A stretch of DNA of 37,358 nucleotides. Source: Rhizobium ecuadorense. GTDB lineage: Bacteria > Pseudomonadota > Alphaproteobacteria > Rhizobiales > Rhizobiaceae. Within the stretch, counting starts at the first letter, position 1; every line of letters begins with the position of its first letter. The stretch lies in NCBI RefSeq assembly GCF_001187535.1, contig NZ_LFIO01000835.1, positions 1-37,358 of the forward strand, in the 5' to 3' direction. The translations under genes and the position numbers were made by a program. Below the pieces are notes generated by a model that was given only the letters and a program-made list of their open reading frames with translations, searched no databases and was not told the DNA's origin. Positions 16,480 to 24,112 of the stretch are shown here, piece after piece.

Positions 16480-16959
16480 TTACGACCTCCGATACAGAAA
16501 ATACCGCCCTTCCTTGATCCCCTCCGGCAGCGGCAGCGCCACCAGTTCCTCATGCTCCAGTGGCAGGCCGCTAACGGCGATGCCGTTGGGGGCGAGCACG
16601 CCGGCCATCAGTTGCGGCAGCCAGGTGAGCGTCACCGCGTCGATCTCGTCATGGCCGGTGCCGATATCGGCATGGGCAAGGGCGGCGCCGATGCCGAGGA
16701 AGGCCTGGCCGGACTCGCGGATATTGCCGGTCACCATGTCTTGTGCCTCTGGCGTCGAGGCCGAATAGGAGCGGACTTCCCAGTCGAAGGCGACGATGCG
16801 GCGGCCGGGAAAATTTTCGCGCAGGTGATCATAGGTGCGGCCGTTGCCGAGGCCGAATTCCAGCACCGGGCCGTCGATTTCGCCGACCAGATCGATGATC
16901 GCGTTCAGAATGTCGCGCTGCGCCGTCAACCGGCGAATGAAGCTGTCGAGGCGGCTCAT
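16480..16959 (-). CDS. Small class I SAM-dependent methyltransferase-like protein
   Basis: A 159-residue Rossmann-type methyltransferase. The SAM motif I equivalent is 'PVLEFGLGNGRTYDHLRE', followed by an acidic beta-2 end 'IVAFDWEVRSY'. A later 'IGAALAHADIGTGHDEIDAV' segment and 'LMAGVLAPNGIAVSGLPL' resemble motifs IV/VI. It is shorter than most class I enzymes and lacks an obvious substrate-binding cap, so the substrate is unknown. It is divergent from the DUF3095 gene across 124 bp. Confidence 0.75.
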   Translation of the reverse strand: MSRLDSFIRRLTAQRDILNAIIDLVGEIDGPVLEFGLGNGRTYDHLRENFPGRRIVAFDWEVRSYSASTPEAQDMVTGNIRESGQAFLGIGAALAHADIGTGHDEIDAVTLTWLPQLMAGVLAPNGIAVSGLPLEHEELVALPLPEGIKEGRYFLYRRS

Positions 16960-17083
16960 CTAATCCATATCCGTCATGAAAAATCGTGAGCGCGTGCTAA
17001 CACATGAAACCTTGCCAAGTCGATTGCCGTAAATGGGAAATGGCGTTGCAGTGGCAACATGGGTCTGTGCTAAGCTGGATGAC

Positions 17084-18253
17084 ATGAAAACCGTGACCGA
17101 CGAAGAATTCTTTGCCGCCGTGCCGCTGTTCAGCGCCTTCGAGGGCGTGACCGATGCCGCCAATTACCGGCCGCTGCCGGATGGGTGGGTGCTGGCGCTC
17201 GCCGATATCGTCGGCTCGACGCAGGCGATCGCGGGCGGCCGCTACAAGGACGTCAACATGGCGGGCGCCAGCGTCATTTCGGCTGTCCTGAATGCCGTCG
17301 GCAAGGGCGATTATCCCTTCGTCTTCGGCGGCGACGGCGCGCTGATCGCGCTTCCGGGCTCGCTGGAGCAGGCGGCGCGCGAGGCCCTTGCCGCCGTCCA
17401 GGTCTGGGTCGAGGAAGATCTCGGCCTGATGCTGCGCGTCGCCATCGTTCCGGTCGCCGACACCCGCGCCGAGGGTTTTGACGTGCGCGTCGCACGATAC
17501 TCGGCAAGCCCGCATGTCACCTATGCGATGTTCTGGGGCGGCGGCACTAGCTGGGCGGAGAGACAGATGAAGCTCGGCCATTACGCCGTTGCGCGCGCCG
17601 CGGCCGGAACACGCCCCGATCTCACCGGCCTCTCCTGCCGCTGGAGCCCCATCGATGCGCAGAACGGCGAGATCGTCTCGATCATCGCGGTTCCCGGCGA
17701 AGGCCGGCCGGGCGAGGAATTCCGCGAGCTCGTCAACGGCATCGTCGCCATCACCGGCGAGCAGAACCGCGGCAGCCATCCGGTGCCGGCCGATGGCCCG
17801 AATTTCGCCTTCTCGCTGCACGGCATCAATCGCGAGGCCAAGGCCACAGCACCGGCCGGCCGGCGGTTGCGGCAGAAACTCATCATCGTCCTGCAGCTCG
17901 CCATCACCGTCGTCTTCCACCAACTCGGCATGCCGCTTGGCCGCTTTGATGCGCGCCGCTACAAGCGCGACGTCGCCGGCAATTCCGATTTCCGCAAGTT
18001 CGACGACGGTCTGAAAATGACGGTCGATGTCGACGCCGAGCACCTGAAACGCATCGAGACGCTGCTGGAAGCGGCGCGGGCCAAGGGCATTGCCCGCTAC
18101 GGCCTGCATCGGCAGGCCTCGGCGCTGATGACCTGCTTCGTGCCGACGCCGATCTCGCGCGACCATATGCATTTCATCGACGGCGCATCAGGCGGTTATG
18201 CGGTGGCCGCGAGCCGAATGAGCGGCAAGGGGCTTTCGGCCGCACCGCTGTAA
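17084..18253 (+). CDS. DUF3095 protein, class III nucleotide-cyclase-like
   Basis: A 389-residue protein of the DUF3095 family, cytosolic by sequence. The N-terminal half shows the two metal-Asp landmarks of class III cyclases: Asp41 in 'ALADIVGSTQAI' and Asp84 in 'FVFGGDGALIALPG', 43 residues apart as in true cyclases. The C-terminal half (about 240-389) is unlike cyclases and has 'HQLGMPLGRFDARRYKRDV', 'KFDDGLKMTVDVD' and 'GLHRQASALMTCFVP', a conserved DUF3095 tail. The canonical adenine-specifying and transition-state residues are not obvious, so activity is unproven. The ATG at 17084 is preferred over the ATG at 17033, though neither has a strong RBS. Confidence 0.8.
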   Translation: MKTVTDEEFFAAVPLFSAFEGVTDAANYRPLPDGWVLALADIVGSTQAIAGGRYKDVNMAGASVISAVLNAVGKGDYPFVFGGDGALIALPGSLEQAAREALAAVQVWVEEDLGLMLRVAIVPVADTRAEGFDVRVARYSASPHVTYAMFWGGGTSWAERQMKLGHYAVARAAAGTRPDLTGLSCRWSPIDAQNGEIVSIIAVPGEGRPGEEFRELVNGIVAITGEQNRGSHPVPADGPNFAFSLHGINREAKATAPAGRRLRQKLIIVLQLAITVVFHQLGMPLGRFDARRYKRDVAGNSDFRKFDDGLKMTVDVDAEHLKRIETLLEAARAKGIARYGLHRQASALMTCFVPTPISRDHMHFIDGASGGYAVAASRMSGKGLSAAPL

Positions 18254-18289
18254 CCGAGATCATCTCGATCACCTGCAATGCGCGAGACA

Positions 18290-18562
18290 CTATTTTTCGT
18301 AGTGAAATCGGCACTGGATGACTTCCAGCTGCTGGTTGGAGCCCTTGCCTGTGACGCAATAGACGAGCCGATGCTCTCCGAGGATGCGCCTCGACCAAAA
18401 CCCGGATAGATCGCCTTTCAGTGGCTCCGGTTTGCCAAGCCCTTTAAAGGGTGACCTTTTTGTATCCTTGAGCAGTTCATTGATTTTCTCGACCATCTTC
18501 TGGTCGTTTTTCTGCCAATACTCGTAGTCTTCCCAGGAATTTGGGGTCCATAGCAACTTCAT
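18290..18562 (-). CDS. yoeB: YoeB family toxin (mRNA interferase)
   Basis: Ribosome-dependent mRNA endonuclease of a type II toxin-antitoxin module, 90 residues (E. coli YoeB is 84). The conserved core reads 'GLGKPEPLKGDLSGFWSRRI' and 'EHRLVYCV'. Residues equivalent to the catalytic set are present: Glu46, Arg65, His87 and Tyr88 near the C-terminus ('CRFHYEK'). The toxin appears intact. Its ATG lies 1 bp after the antitoxin stop, so translation is coupled to the antitoxin. An upstream in-frame extension to 18697 lies over the antitoxin gene and is rejected. Confidence 0.93.
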   Translation of the reverse strand: MKLLWTPNSWEDYEYWQKNDQKMVEKINELLKDTKRSPFKGLGKPEPLKGDLSGFWSRRILGEHRLVYCVTGKGSNQQLEVIQCRFHYEK

Positions 18563-18563
18563 G

Positions 18564-18815
18564 TCAGAGAGTTGGATCGTTTTCGACCATCTGCCCCTTG
18601 CGAAGCTGTCCGATACTTTCGCGCAGTCGGGCAGAATTGGCAGGCGTCGAGAGCAAATGCAGCGTCTCCTGCATGCTCTCGTACTCGCTTTCGGCAATGA
18701 GCACCATTGCTTCTGAACCCTGACGGGTCACGAGCAACGGCGCCCGAGAAGCCAGCACCTGATCGAAATAGGTTGCGATGTTCTGCCGGAACTCTGTCAA
18801 ACGAACATGTGCCAT
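18564..18815 (-). CDS. yefM: YefM/Phd family antitoxin
   Basis: Antitoxin of 83 residues that neutralises YoeB and represses the operon. The N-terminal Phd/YefM DNA-binding fold contains 'RLTEFRQNIATYFDQVLASRAPLLVTRQG' pieces, with 'EAMVLIAESEYESMQETLHLL' typical of YefM. The C-terminal tail 'RLRESIGQLRKGQ' is the toxin-binding region. The ATG at 18815 is chosen over an in-frame start at 18875 because the family begins here and because the operator lies between them. Confidence 0.93.
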   Translation of the reverse strand: MAHVRLTEFRQNIATYFDQVLASRAPLLVTRQGSEAMVLIAESEYESMQETLHLLSTPANSARLRESIGQLRKGQMVENDPTL

Positions 18816-18840
18816 CACGCATTCTTTCTTAGCCACAGAA

Positions 18841-18858
18841 TGTACAGATATATGTACA
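18841..18858. promoter_or_regulatory. YefM-YoeB operator (paired TGTACA sites)
   Basis: Two copies of the palindromic hexamer TGTACA, at 18841-18846 and 18853-18858, are separated centre to centre by 12 bp and lie 25 bp upstream of the antitoxin ATG. E. coli yefM-yoeB is known to be autoregulated through palindromes with a TGTACA core at this same spacing, so this is very probably the autoregulatory operator. Confidence 0.8.
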
Positions 18859-18894
18859 TATTTCCGAGGAGTCAAATGCGTACTCGCCTTTCCG

Positions 18895-20247
18895 TCACGC
18901 CTTGATGACCTGATCGGCCGACAGGCCGAGCCGGTTGAAGACGTTGCGGGTGTCGATGATCAGCGCAGCGCTTTTCGCGATCGCCGCATAATCCACGCTG
19001 TCATGGTCGGTCGCGATCAGCACCGCATCGTAACCAGCGATGGTATCAGGCGCCAGCGCCACCGATCGGCGGCCTTTCAGCGCCTGATATTCGCGCGTCG
19101 GCGGGATCTCGGCGACGAAGGGATCGTGATAATCGGCCCGTCCGCCGCGCTCCTCGATGATCTCGATCAGCCGCAGCGACGGGCTCTCTCTTATATCGGC
19201 GACGTTCTTCTTGTAGGCGAGCCCGATCACCAGCACCCGGCTACGGCTCAGCGCCTTGCCGGCACGGATGTCGAGCGCCTCGGCAAGTTTGCCGACGACA
19301 TAACGCGGCATTGCCGAATTGATTTCGCCGGCGAGCTCGATGAAGCGGGTGGGCAGCTCGTATTCGCGCGATTTCCAGGTGAGGTAGAAGGGATCGATCG
19401 GGATGCAGTGGCCGCCAAGGCCGGGGCCGGGATAGAAGGGCATGTAGCCGAAGGGCTTGGTCTTGGCCGCGTCGATCACTTCCCAGACGTCGATGCCCAT
19501 CGCCGCATAGACGGTCTTCAATTCGTTGACGAGGGCGATGTTGACCGAGCGGAAGATGTTTTCGGTGAGCTTTACCGCCTCGGCCGTCGCATTCGAGGAG
19601 ACCGGAACGACGGTCGAGACCGCCGCGCCGTAGAAGGCCCTCATCAGCGCCAGCGCCTCAGGCCCGTCGCCGGCGACGACCTTCGGGATGGTGGCGGTGT
19701 GATAATGCTGATTGCCGGGATCCTCGCGCTCCGGCGAGAAGCCGACGAAGAAATCCGAACCGGATTTCAGCCCGGTGGCTTCGAGAATGACCTTGACGAT
19801 ATCGTCGGTCGTGCCGGGATAGGTGGTCGATTCCAGCACGACGAGCTGGCCGGGGCGCAGATGCTGGGCGATCGAGCGCGATGTCGCCTCGACAAAGGAA
19901 AGGTCGGGATCGCGATGTTTGGTGAGCGGCGTCGGCACGCAGATGATGATGACGTCGCAGGCGGCAAGACCAGCGAAATCGGTGGTCGCCTGGAAACGTC
20001 CCGCCTCGATCTCGGCGGCAAGCGCCGCGTCGCTGACGGCATCGATATAGGAGCGGCGGGCATCGAGCGCCACCATTTTGGAAGGATCGATGTCGAAGCC
20101 GGTGACCGCAAAACCGCTGCGCGCCACCGCCATTGCCAGCGGCAGGCCGACATAACCGAGCCCGATGACGCCGGCACGCGCCGCGCGGGTTTCGATCTTC
20201 TGCAAAAGCATATCGAAGGAGGAGGTGGCCAAGGCGGGATCTTTCAA
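18895..20247 (-). CDS. UDP-sugar 6-dehydrogenase (UDP-N-acetylglucosamine/UDP-glucose dehydrogenase family)
   Basis: NAD-dependent oxidation of a UDP-hexose (UDP-GlcNAc, UDP-ManNAc or UDP-Glc) to the uronic acid for surface polysaccharide. The 450 residues contain the NAD motif 'GVIGLGYVGLPLAMAV' (about 26-41), 'VIIICVPTPLTKHRDPDLSF', 'VLESTTYPGTTDD', and the active-site 'GPGLGGHCIPIDPFYL' with catalytic Cys281. The 'SPEREDPGN' and 'FGYMPFYPGPG' segments are more like the WbpA/TviB/WbpO N-acetylhexosamine group than Ugd. The start is uncertain: TTG at 20247, or ATG at 20211 ('MLLQKIE'); neither has a convincing RBS. It stands alone. Confidence 0.85.
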   Translation of the reverse strand: MKDPALATSSFDMLLQKIETRAARAGVIGLGYVGLPLAMAVARSGFAVTGFDIDPSKMVALDARRSYIDAVSDAALAAEIEAGRFQATTDFAGLAACDVIIICVPTPLTKHRDPDLSFVEATSRSIAQHLRPGQLVVLESTTYPGTTDDIVKVILEATGLKSGSDFFVGFSPEREDPGNQHYHTATIPKVVAGDGPEALALMRAFYGAAVSTVVPVSSNATAEAVKLTENIFRSVNIALVNELKTVYAAMGIDVWEVIDAAKTKPFGYMPFYPGPGLGGHCIPIDPFYLTWKSREYELPTRFIELAGEINSAMPRYVVGKLAEALDIRAGKALSRSRVLVIGLAYKKNVADIRESPSLRLIEIIEERGGRADYHDPFVAEIPPTREYQALKGRRSVALAPDTIAGYDAVLIATDHDSVDYAAIAKSAALIIDTRNVFNRLGLSADQVIKA

Positions 20248-20725
20248 ACGGGGAAGAGGAAGCTGATCTAATGCATGATCGCGGTGAATTAAACCCGGAC
20301 CTGAATCTTCGTTCCCCTCCCGATTCGCGCCGAAGGCTGCCCCACACCCTAACTCAACCGGGGCCGGCAGGCGGATGAGGGGCAGCTCCCGCCGATCCCG
20401 CCTGAAAAATCCTTATCCGAGTGTGGCCGAAATGCCCCGGCACAATCCTTTGTTGCAACTTGAGCGCACAAAAAAATCCCGGCCCCATTGTTTCGCAATT
20501 GCAGCATCCCTATTTTGACTTTTGATAATGAACCACCGTGAAAGGACAACCCGTCCGGCCCTCCGATACGGGGAGCAGAGGGGTGCCGCTGCCGGGCTCT
20601 CGGCAGGTCGTTGACAAATAATACCGCTCGTACATCCTGATTTCCTTGTGACCTGCGCATGAAAATGTGCCGGCCGAGGGATTTTTTTCTCTGGGATGGC
20701 GTGCCTTATGAGGATCATACCGAGA
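20248..20725. other. 478-bp intergenic region between divergent genes
   Basis: Holds the palindromic element at 20336-20386. A TTGACA at 20611-20616 has no convincing -10 at 16-18 bp. Otherwise no gene, RNA or terminator is visible. It should contain the promoters of the UDP-sugar dehydrogenase and of the soluble cyclase. Confidence 0.45.
20336..20386. repeat. Degenerate rhizobial intergenic palindrome
   Basis: Perfect 8-bp terminal arms GCTGCCCC (20336-20343) and GGGGCAGC (20379-20386) enclose 'CACCCTAACTC' and 'GCCGGCAGGCGGATGAGG'. This resembles the common rhizobial element with a CCCCTCATCC-GCCTGCCGGC core and is related to the element at 11-53. Confidence 0.5.
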
Positions 20726-22069
20726 ATGAGCACGATCGAATCCAGCGTCTCCTCCATCCTGTTGGACCGGGTCGCTGAATGGCTGACGAACTCTTCGCTG
20801 GCCGGAGACGAGCTTGAAAACATCGTGCGCGGCTTCTGCGAAAGGATCGCGGCGGCCGGCCTGCCGATCGCGCGCGTGCATCTGACCTTTTCGATGCTGC
20901 ATCCGCTCTATGACGCGCTGAGCTTCACCTGGCGGCGCGCCAGCGGCGTCACCATTGAGGGCTTCCGCATGCCGGCCGGGCAGAAGCCGGACCGCTTCCT
21001 CCAGAGCCCCTATTATTACCTGCTCGACAACAACCTGCAGCACATCCGCCGCCGGCTGATGCAGGAAGGGCCGGCCGAATTCCCGATCTTCGAGGATCTG
21101 CGCAAGGACGCCATCACCGATTACCTTGCCTTCGTGCAGCCCTTCGGCGACGGTTCGGTGCAGGGCATGATGGGCTCCTGGTCGACCGACCACCATAACG
21201 GCTTTTCCGACGATATGATCGATGCGCTGATCAGGATGCAGAACCATCTGGCGGTCGCCGCCAAGATGGCGGTGCTCGGCAAGCTCGCCAACAACATGCT
21301 GACCACCTATCTCGGCGGCGACGCCGGCAAGCGGGTGCTGAACGGACAGATCCGCCGCGGCGACGGGGAGACGATCCGTGCGGCGCTCGTCATGGGCGAC
21401 ATGCGCGAATCCACCATGTATGCCGAAAAGGAAGGCCGCCAGGCCTATATCGACACGCTGAACCAGTTCTTCGACGCGATCGCCGCCCCCTTCAACCGCA
21501 ATGGCGGCGAAATCCTGAGCTTCCTCGGCGATGGCTTCCTCGCCGTCTATCCCTGCGGGCGCCACAAGGACCCGTCGAAAATCGCCTGCGAGGCAGCCCT
21601 TTCCGCCGTCCACCAGGCGCAGGCGCGGGTCGCCGAGCTCAACAGGGACCGCGAGGCGAAAGGCCTCAGCAAGGTCGGCTACGGCATCGGCCTGCATGTC
21701 GGCAACGTCATGTTCGGCAATGTCGGCCTCAAGGACCGGCTGACCTTCTCTGCCTTCGGCTCGGCTGTTAATGAGGTGCAGCGTCTGCAGATCCTGACCA
21801 AGAAATACGGCCGCGAGGTCGTCGCCAGCCAGGCATTCGCCGGCTACTGCGGCGGCGAATGGACGACGCTCGGCGAAGAGAAACTGCGCGGCATCCGCCA
21901 GAAGGTGACGGTGCTGCAGCCGCGCGCGCCAGCCCCCGAGATCAACGTCGAGGAAGGCTTCCGCGAGGCTGTTCAAAACGGGCTTTCCGAAGCCGAACAG
22001 GTCATTCTCCTGCACCGGGACGCGAAGAAACAGGTCGAGCGCACAACCATGGAGAAGTTCATCCAGTAA
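20726..22069 (+). CDS. Soluble class III adenylate/guanylate cyclase-like protein
   Basis: A 447-residue cytosolic protein. The N-terminal ~200 residues form a sensor-like region seen in rhizobial cyclases ('LAGDELENIVRGFCERI', 'GLPIARVHLTFSMLHPLYDA'). The C-terminal cyclase domain (about 215-400) has metal Asp225 ('VMGDMREST') and Asp269 ('FLGDGFLAVYP') and transition-state Asn349/Arg353 ('AVNEVQRLQ'). The purine-specifying positions are Ser265 and Ser346 instead of the Lys/Asp pair found in CyaC in this same window, so substrate choice or activity may differ. Three in-frame starts exist (20696, 20708, 20726). The last is chosen for its plausible N-terminus; 20708 has a better GGGATGG leader. 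Confidence 0.85.
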   Translation: MSTIESSVSSILLDRVAEWLTNSSLAGDELENIVRGFCERIAAAGLPIARVHLTFSMLHPLYDALSFTWRRASGVTIEGFRMPAGQKPDRFLQSPYYYLLDNNLQHIRRRLMQEGPAEFPIFEDLRKDAITDYLAFVQPFGDGSVQGMMGSWSTDHHNGFSDDMIDALIRMQNHLAVAAKMAVLGKLANNMLTTYLGGDAGKRVLNGQIRRGDGETIRAALVMGDMRESTMYAEKEGRQAYIDTLNQFFDAIAAPFNRNGGEILSFLGDGFLAVYPCGRHKDPSKIACEAALSAVHQAQARVAELNRDREAKGLSKVGYGIGLHVGNVMFGNVGLKDRLTFSAFGSAVNEVQRLQILTKKYGREVVASQAFAGYCGGEWTTLGEEKLRGIRQKVTVLQPRAPAPEINVEEGFREAVQNGLSEAEQVILLHRDAKKQVERTTMEKFIQ

Positions 22070-22222
22070 AACTCGAACGTCTGCCAAAATTTTGCGCGTC
22101 TCGCCTGGGGAACTTCGGCGGGATGTTGTGGTTTTCCCTTGATTGTCATCTGCTAGACACCCCGTTTGCGGTACGATAGTGTGCCTTAACGGGAACATAG
22201 AAGACTGGGGAATTTCATTGGT

Positions 22223-24112
22223 ATGGCGTCTGCAGCCGATTTGTTGCGTATTGAAAATCTCGACGTCTCCTTCTCGGTTTTCGGCGACCGGCTTCGCGTC
22301 GTAAAGGAAGCCAATCTTCGCATCCTCCCCGGCAAGGTCACCGCTCTCGTCGGTGAATCCGGCTCCGGCAAATCGGTGATCAGCCAGTCGGTGATGGGCA
22401 TCCTGCCCAATCCGGCGAGGGCCTCCGGCCGCATCCTCTTCACCGATCCGCTCGACGGCAGCACGACCGATATCCTGTCGCTGTCGCGTGACAGCGAGGA
22501 AATGCGCGACCTGCGCGGCCGGCGCATGGCGACGATCTTCCAGGAGCCGATGACCTCGCTGTCGCCGCTGCACACGGTCGGCAACCAGATCAGCGAAGTG
22601 CTTTTGATCCATACCGAGATCGACAAGCAGGAAGCGCGGGAGAAGACCGAGGAGATGCTCGGCCTCGTCGGTTTCTCCAATCCGCACCGCACCTACGACA
22701 TGTATCCGTTCGAACTGTCCGGCGGCATGCGCCAGCGCGCCATGATCGCCATGGCGCTGATCTGCAGGCCGGCGCTGTTGATCGCCGACGAACCGACGAC
22801 GGCGCTCGACGTGACGATCCAGGCGCAGATCCTCGAATTGCTGCGCGAGCTGCAGGCCAAGCTCGGCATGGCGATGCTGCTCATCACCCACGATCTCGGC
22901 ATCGTCGCCAACATGGCCGACGAAGTCGTCGTCATCTATCACGGCGAGATCATGGAGGCCGGGCCGGTCGAGGCGATATTCCGCAATCCGCAGCATCCCT
23001 ATCTCAAGGCTTTGATGGCCGCCGTTCCGCATTTCGACATGAAACCCGGCGAGCGGCTGAAGGCGCTGCGCGACGTGCCCGTCAATCTCGAGACCCTCGT
23101 CGGCAAGAAGAAGCCGCTGCAGGCGGAGGCGCCAGGCACACTGCTTTCGGTCGCCAACCTGTCGAAGACTTATAAGACGCGCAAGCGCAGTCTGCTCGGC
23201 AAGCACGAAGCCGCCGTGGTGCACGCCGTCGACGATGTCAGCTTCGACATTCGCCGCGGCGAATGTCTCGGCCTCGTCGGCGAATCCGGTTGCGGCAAGA
23301 CGACGCTCAGCAAGATCCTGATGCGCGCCATCACACCCGACGGCGGCTCGGTCGTGTTCAACGACGGCAAGGACGTGATCGATGTGCTTTCGGTGCGCGG
23401 CGAAGCGCTGCAGGATATGCGCACCAAGATCCAGATGGTGTTTCAGGATCCGGTCTCCTCGCTCTCGCCGCGCATGACGGTGCGCAACATCCTCAGCGAA
23501 CCGCTTGAAATTCACGACCGCGGCGACAGTGACGAGCGCAAGCGCAAGGTTGAAGGCTTGATGGCGGCGATCGGCCTCGACAAGCGTTACCTCAGCCGTT
23601 ACCCGCACAGTTTTTCCGGCGGTCAGCGCCAGCGCATCGGTATCGCCCGTGCGCTGGCGCTCGGCCCGAAGCTCGTCATCCTCGACGAGCCGGTCTCGGC
23701 ACTCGACGTCTCCGTCCAGGCGCAAATCCTCAACTTGTTGAAGGACCTGCAGAAGGAGTTGGGGCTGACCTATCTGTTCATTTCGCACAACCTCGCCGTC
23801 GTCGATTACATGGCCGACCGCATCGCCGTCATGTGCAAGGGCCGCATCGTCGAGATCGCGCCGCGCGAGATCATCCTGCGCGATCCGGTGCATCCCTATA
23901 CGAAATCGCTGCTCGCCGCCGTCCCCTTCCCCGATCTCGACCGGCCGCTCGATTTCAAGGCGCTCCGGGAAAACGGCGCCGCCGACAAGCAGAACTGGGG
24001 CGCGACCTTTACCGCCGAGCATGACGACGCCTCCGAGCTTGCCTATGCCGATCTCGGCGACGGCCATCTGGTGCGCGCCCGCAAAGGCGCCGATGCCAGG
24101 GAGTTGCGCTGA
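22223..24112 (+). CDS. Peptide/oligosaccharide ABC importer, fused double ATPase
   Basis: Energises the importer encoded downstream. The 629 residues carry two complete ABC domains in one chain, as in YejF-type proteins (DppD plus DppF fused). Domain 1 has Walker A 'GESGSGKS' at 44-51, signature '[15 protein letters not shown]' and Walker B '[12 protein letters not shown]'. Domain 2 has 'GESGCGKTT' at 353-361, signature '[15 protein letters not shown]' and '[12 protein letters not shown]'. Both end with the peptide-family 'HPYLKAL'/'HPYTKSLL' region. Its stop overlaps the binding-protein ATG by one base, making it the first gene of a four-gene operon. The order ATPase-SBP-permease-permease is unusual compared with dpp/opp but known in rhizobial class-5 systems. 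Confidence 0.92.
   Translation: MASAADLLRIENLDVSFSVFGDRLRVVKEANLRILPGKVTALVGESGSGKSVISQSVMGILPNPARASGRILFTDPLDGSTTDILSLSRDSEEMRDLRGRRMATIFQEPMTSLSPLHTVGNQISEVLLIHTEIDKQEAREKTEEMLGLVGFSNPHRTYDMYPFELSGGMRQRAMIAMALICRPALLIADEPTTALDVTIQAQILELLRELQAKLGMAMLLITHDLGIVANMADEVVVIYHGEIMEAGPVEAIFRNPQHPYLKALMAAVPHFDMKPGERLKALRDVPVNLETLVGKKKPLQAEAPGTLLSVANLSKTYKTRKRSLLGKHEAAVVHAVDDVSFDIRRGECLGLVGESGCGKTTLSKILMRAITPDGGSVVFNDGKDVIDVLSVRGEALQDMRTKIQMVFQDPVSSLSPRMTVRNILSEPLEIHDRGDSDERKRKVEGLMAAIGLDKRYLSRYPHSFSGGQRQRIGIARALALGPKLVILDEPVSALDVSVQAQILNLLKDLQKELGLTYLFISHNLAVVDYMADRIAVMCKGRIVEIAPREIILRDPVHPYTKSLLAAVPFPDLDRPLDFKALRENGAADKQNWGATFTAEHDDASELAYADLGDGHLVRARKGADARELR

Noticed and set aside
20611..20636. 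TTGACA as a possible promoter for the soluble cyclase
   Set aside because: No acceptable -10 hexamer at 16-18 bp; kept only as a note in the intergenic entry.
20510..24067. Very long open frame on the minus strand opposite the cyclase and ABC ATPase
   Set aside because: It is a codon-bias shadow. The plus strand carries two proteins with complete motif sets; the minus translation is low-complexity His/Asp/Arg-rich with no domain and crosses two genes and their gap.
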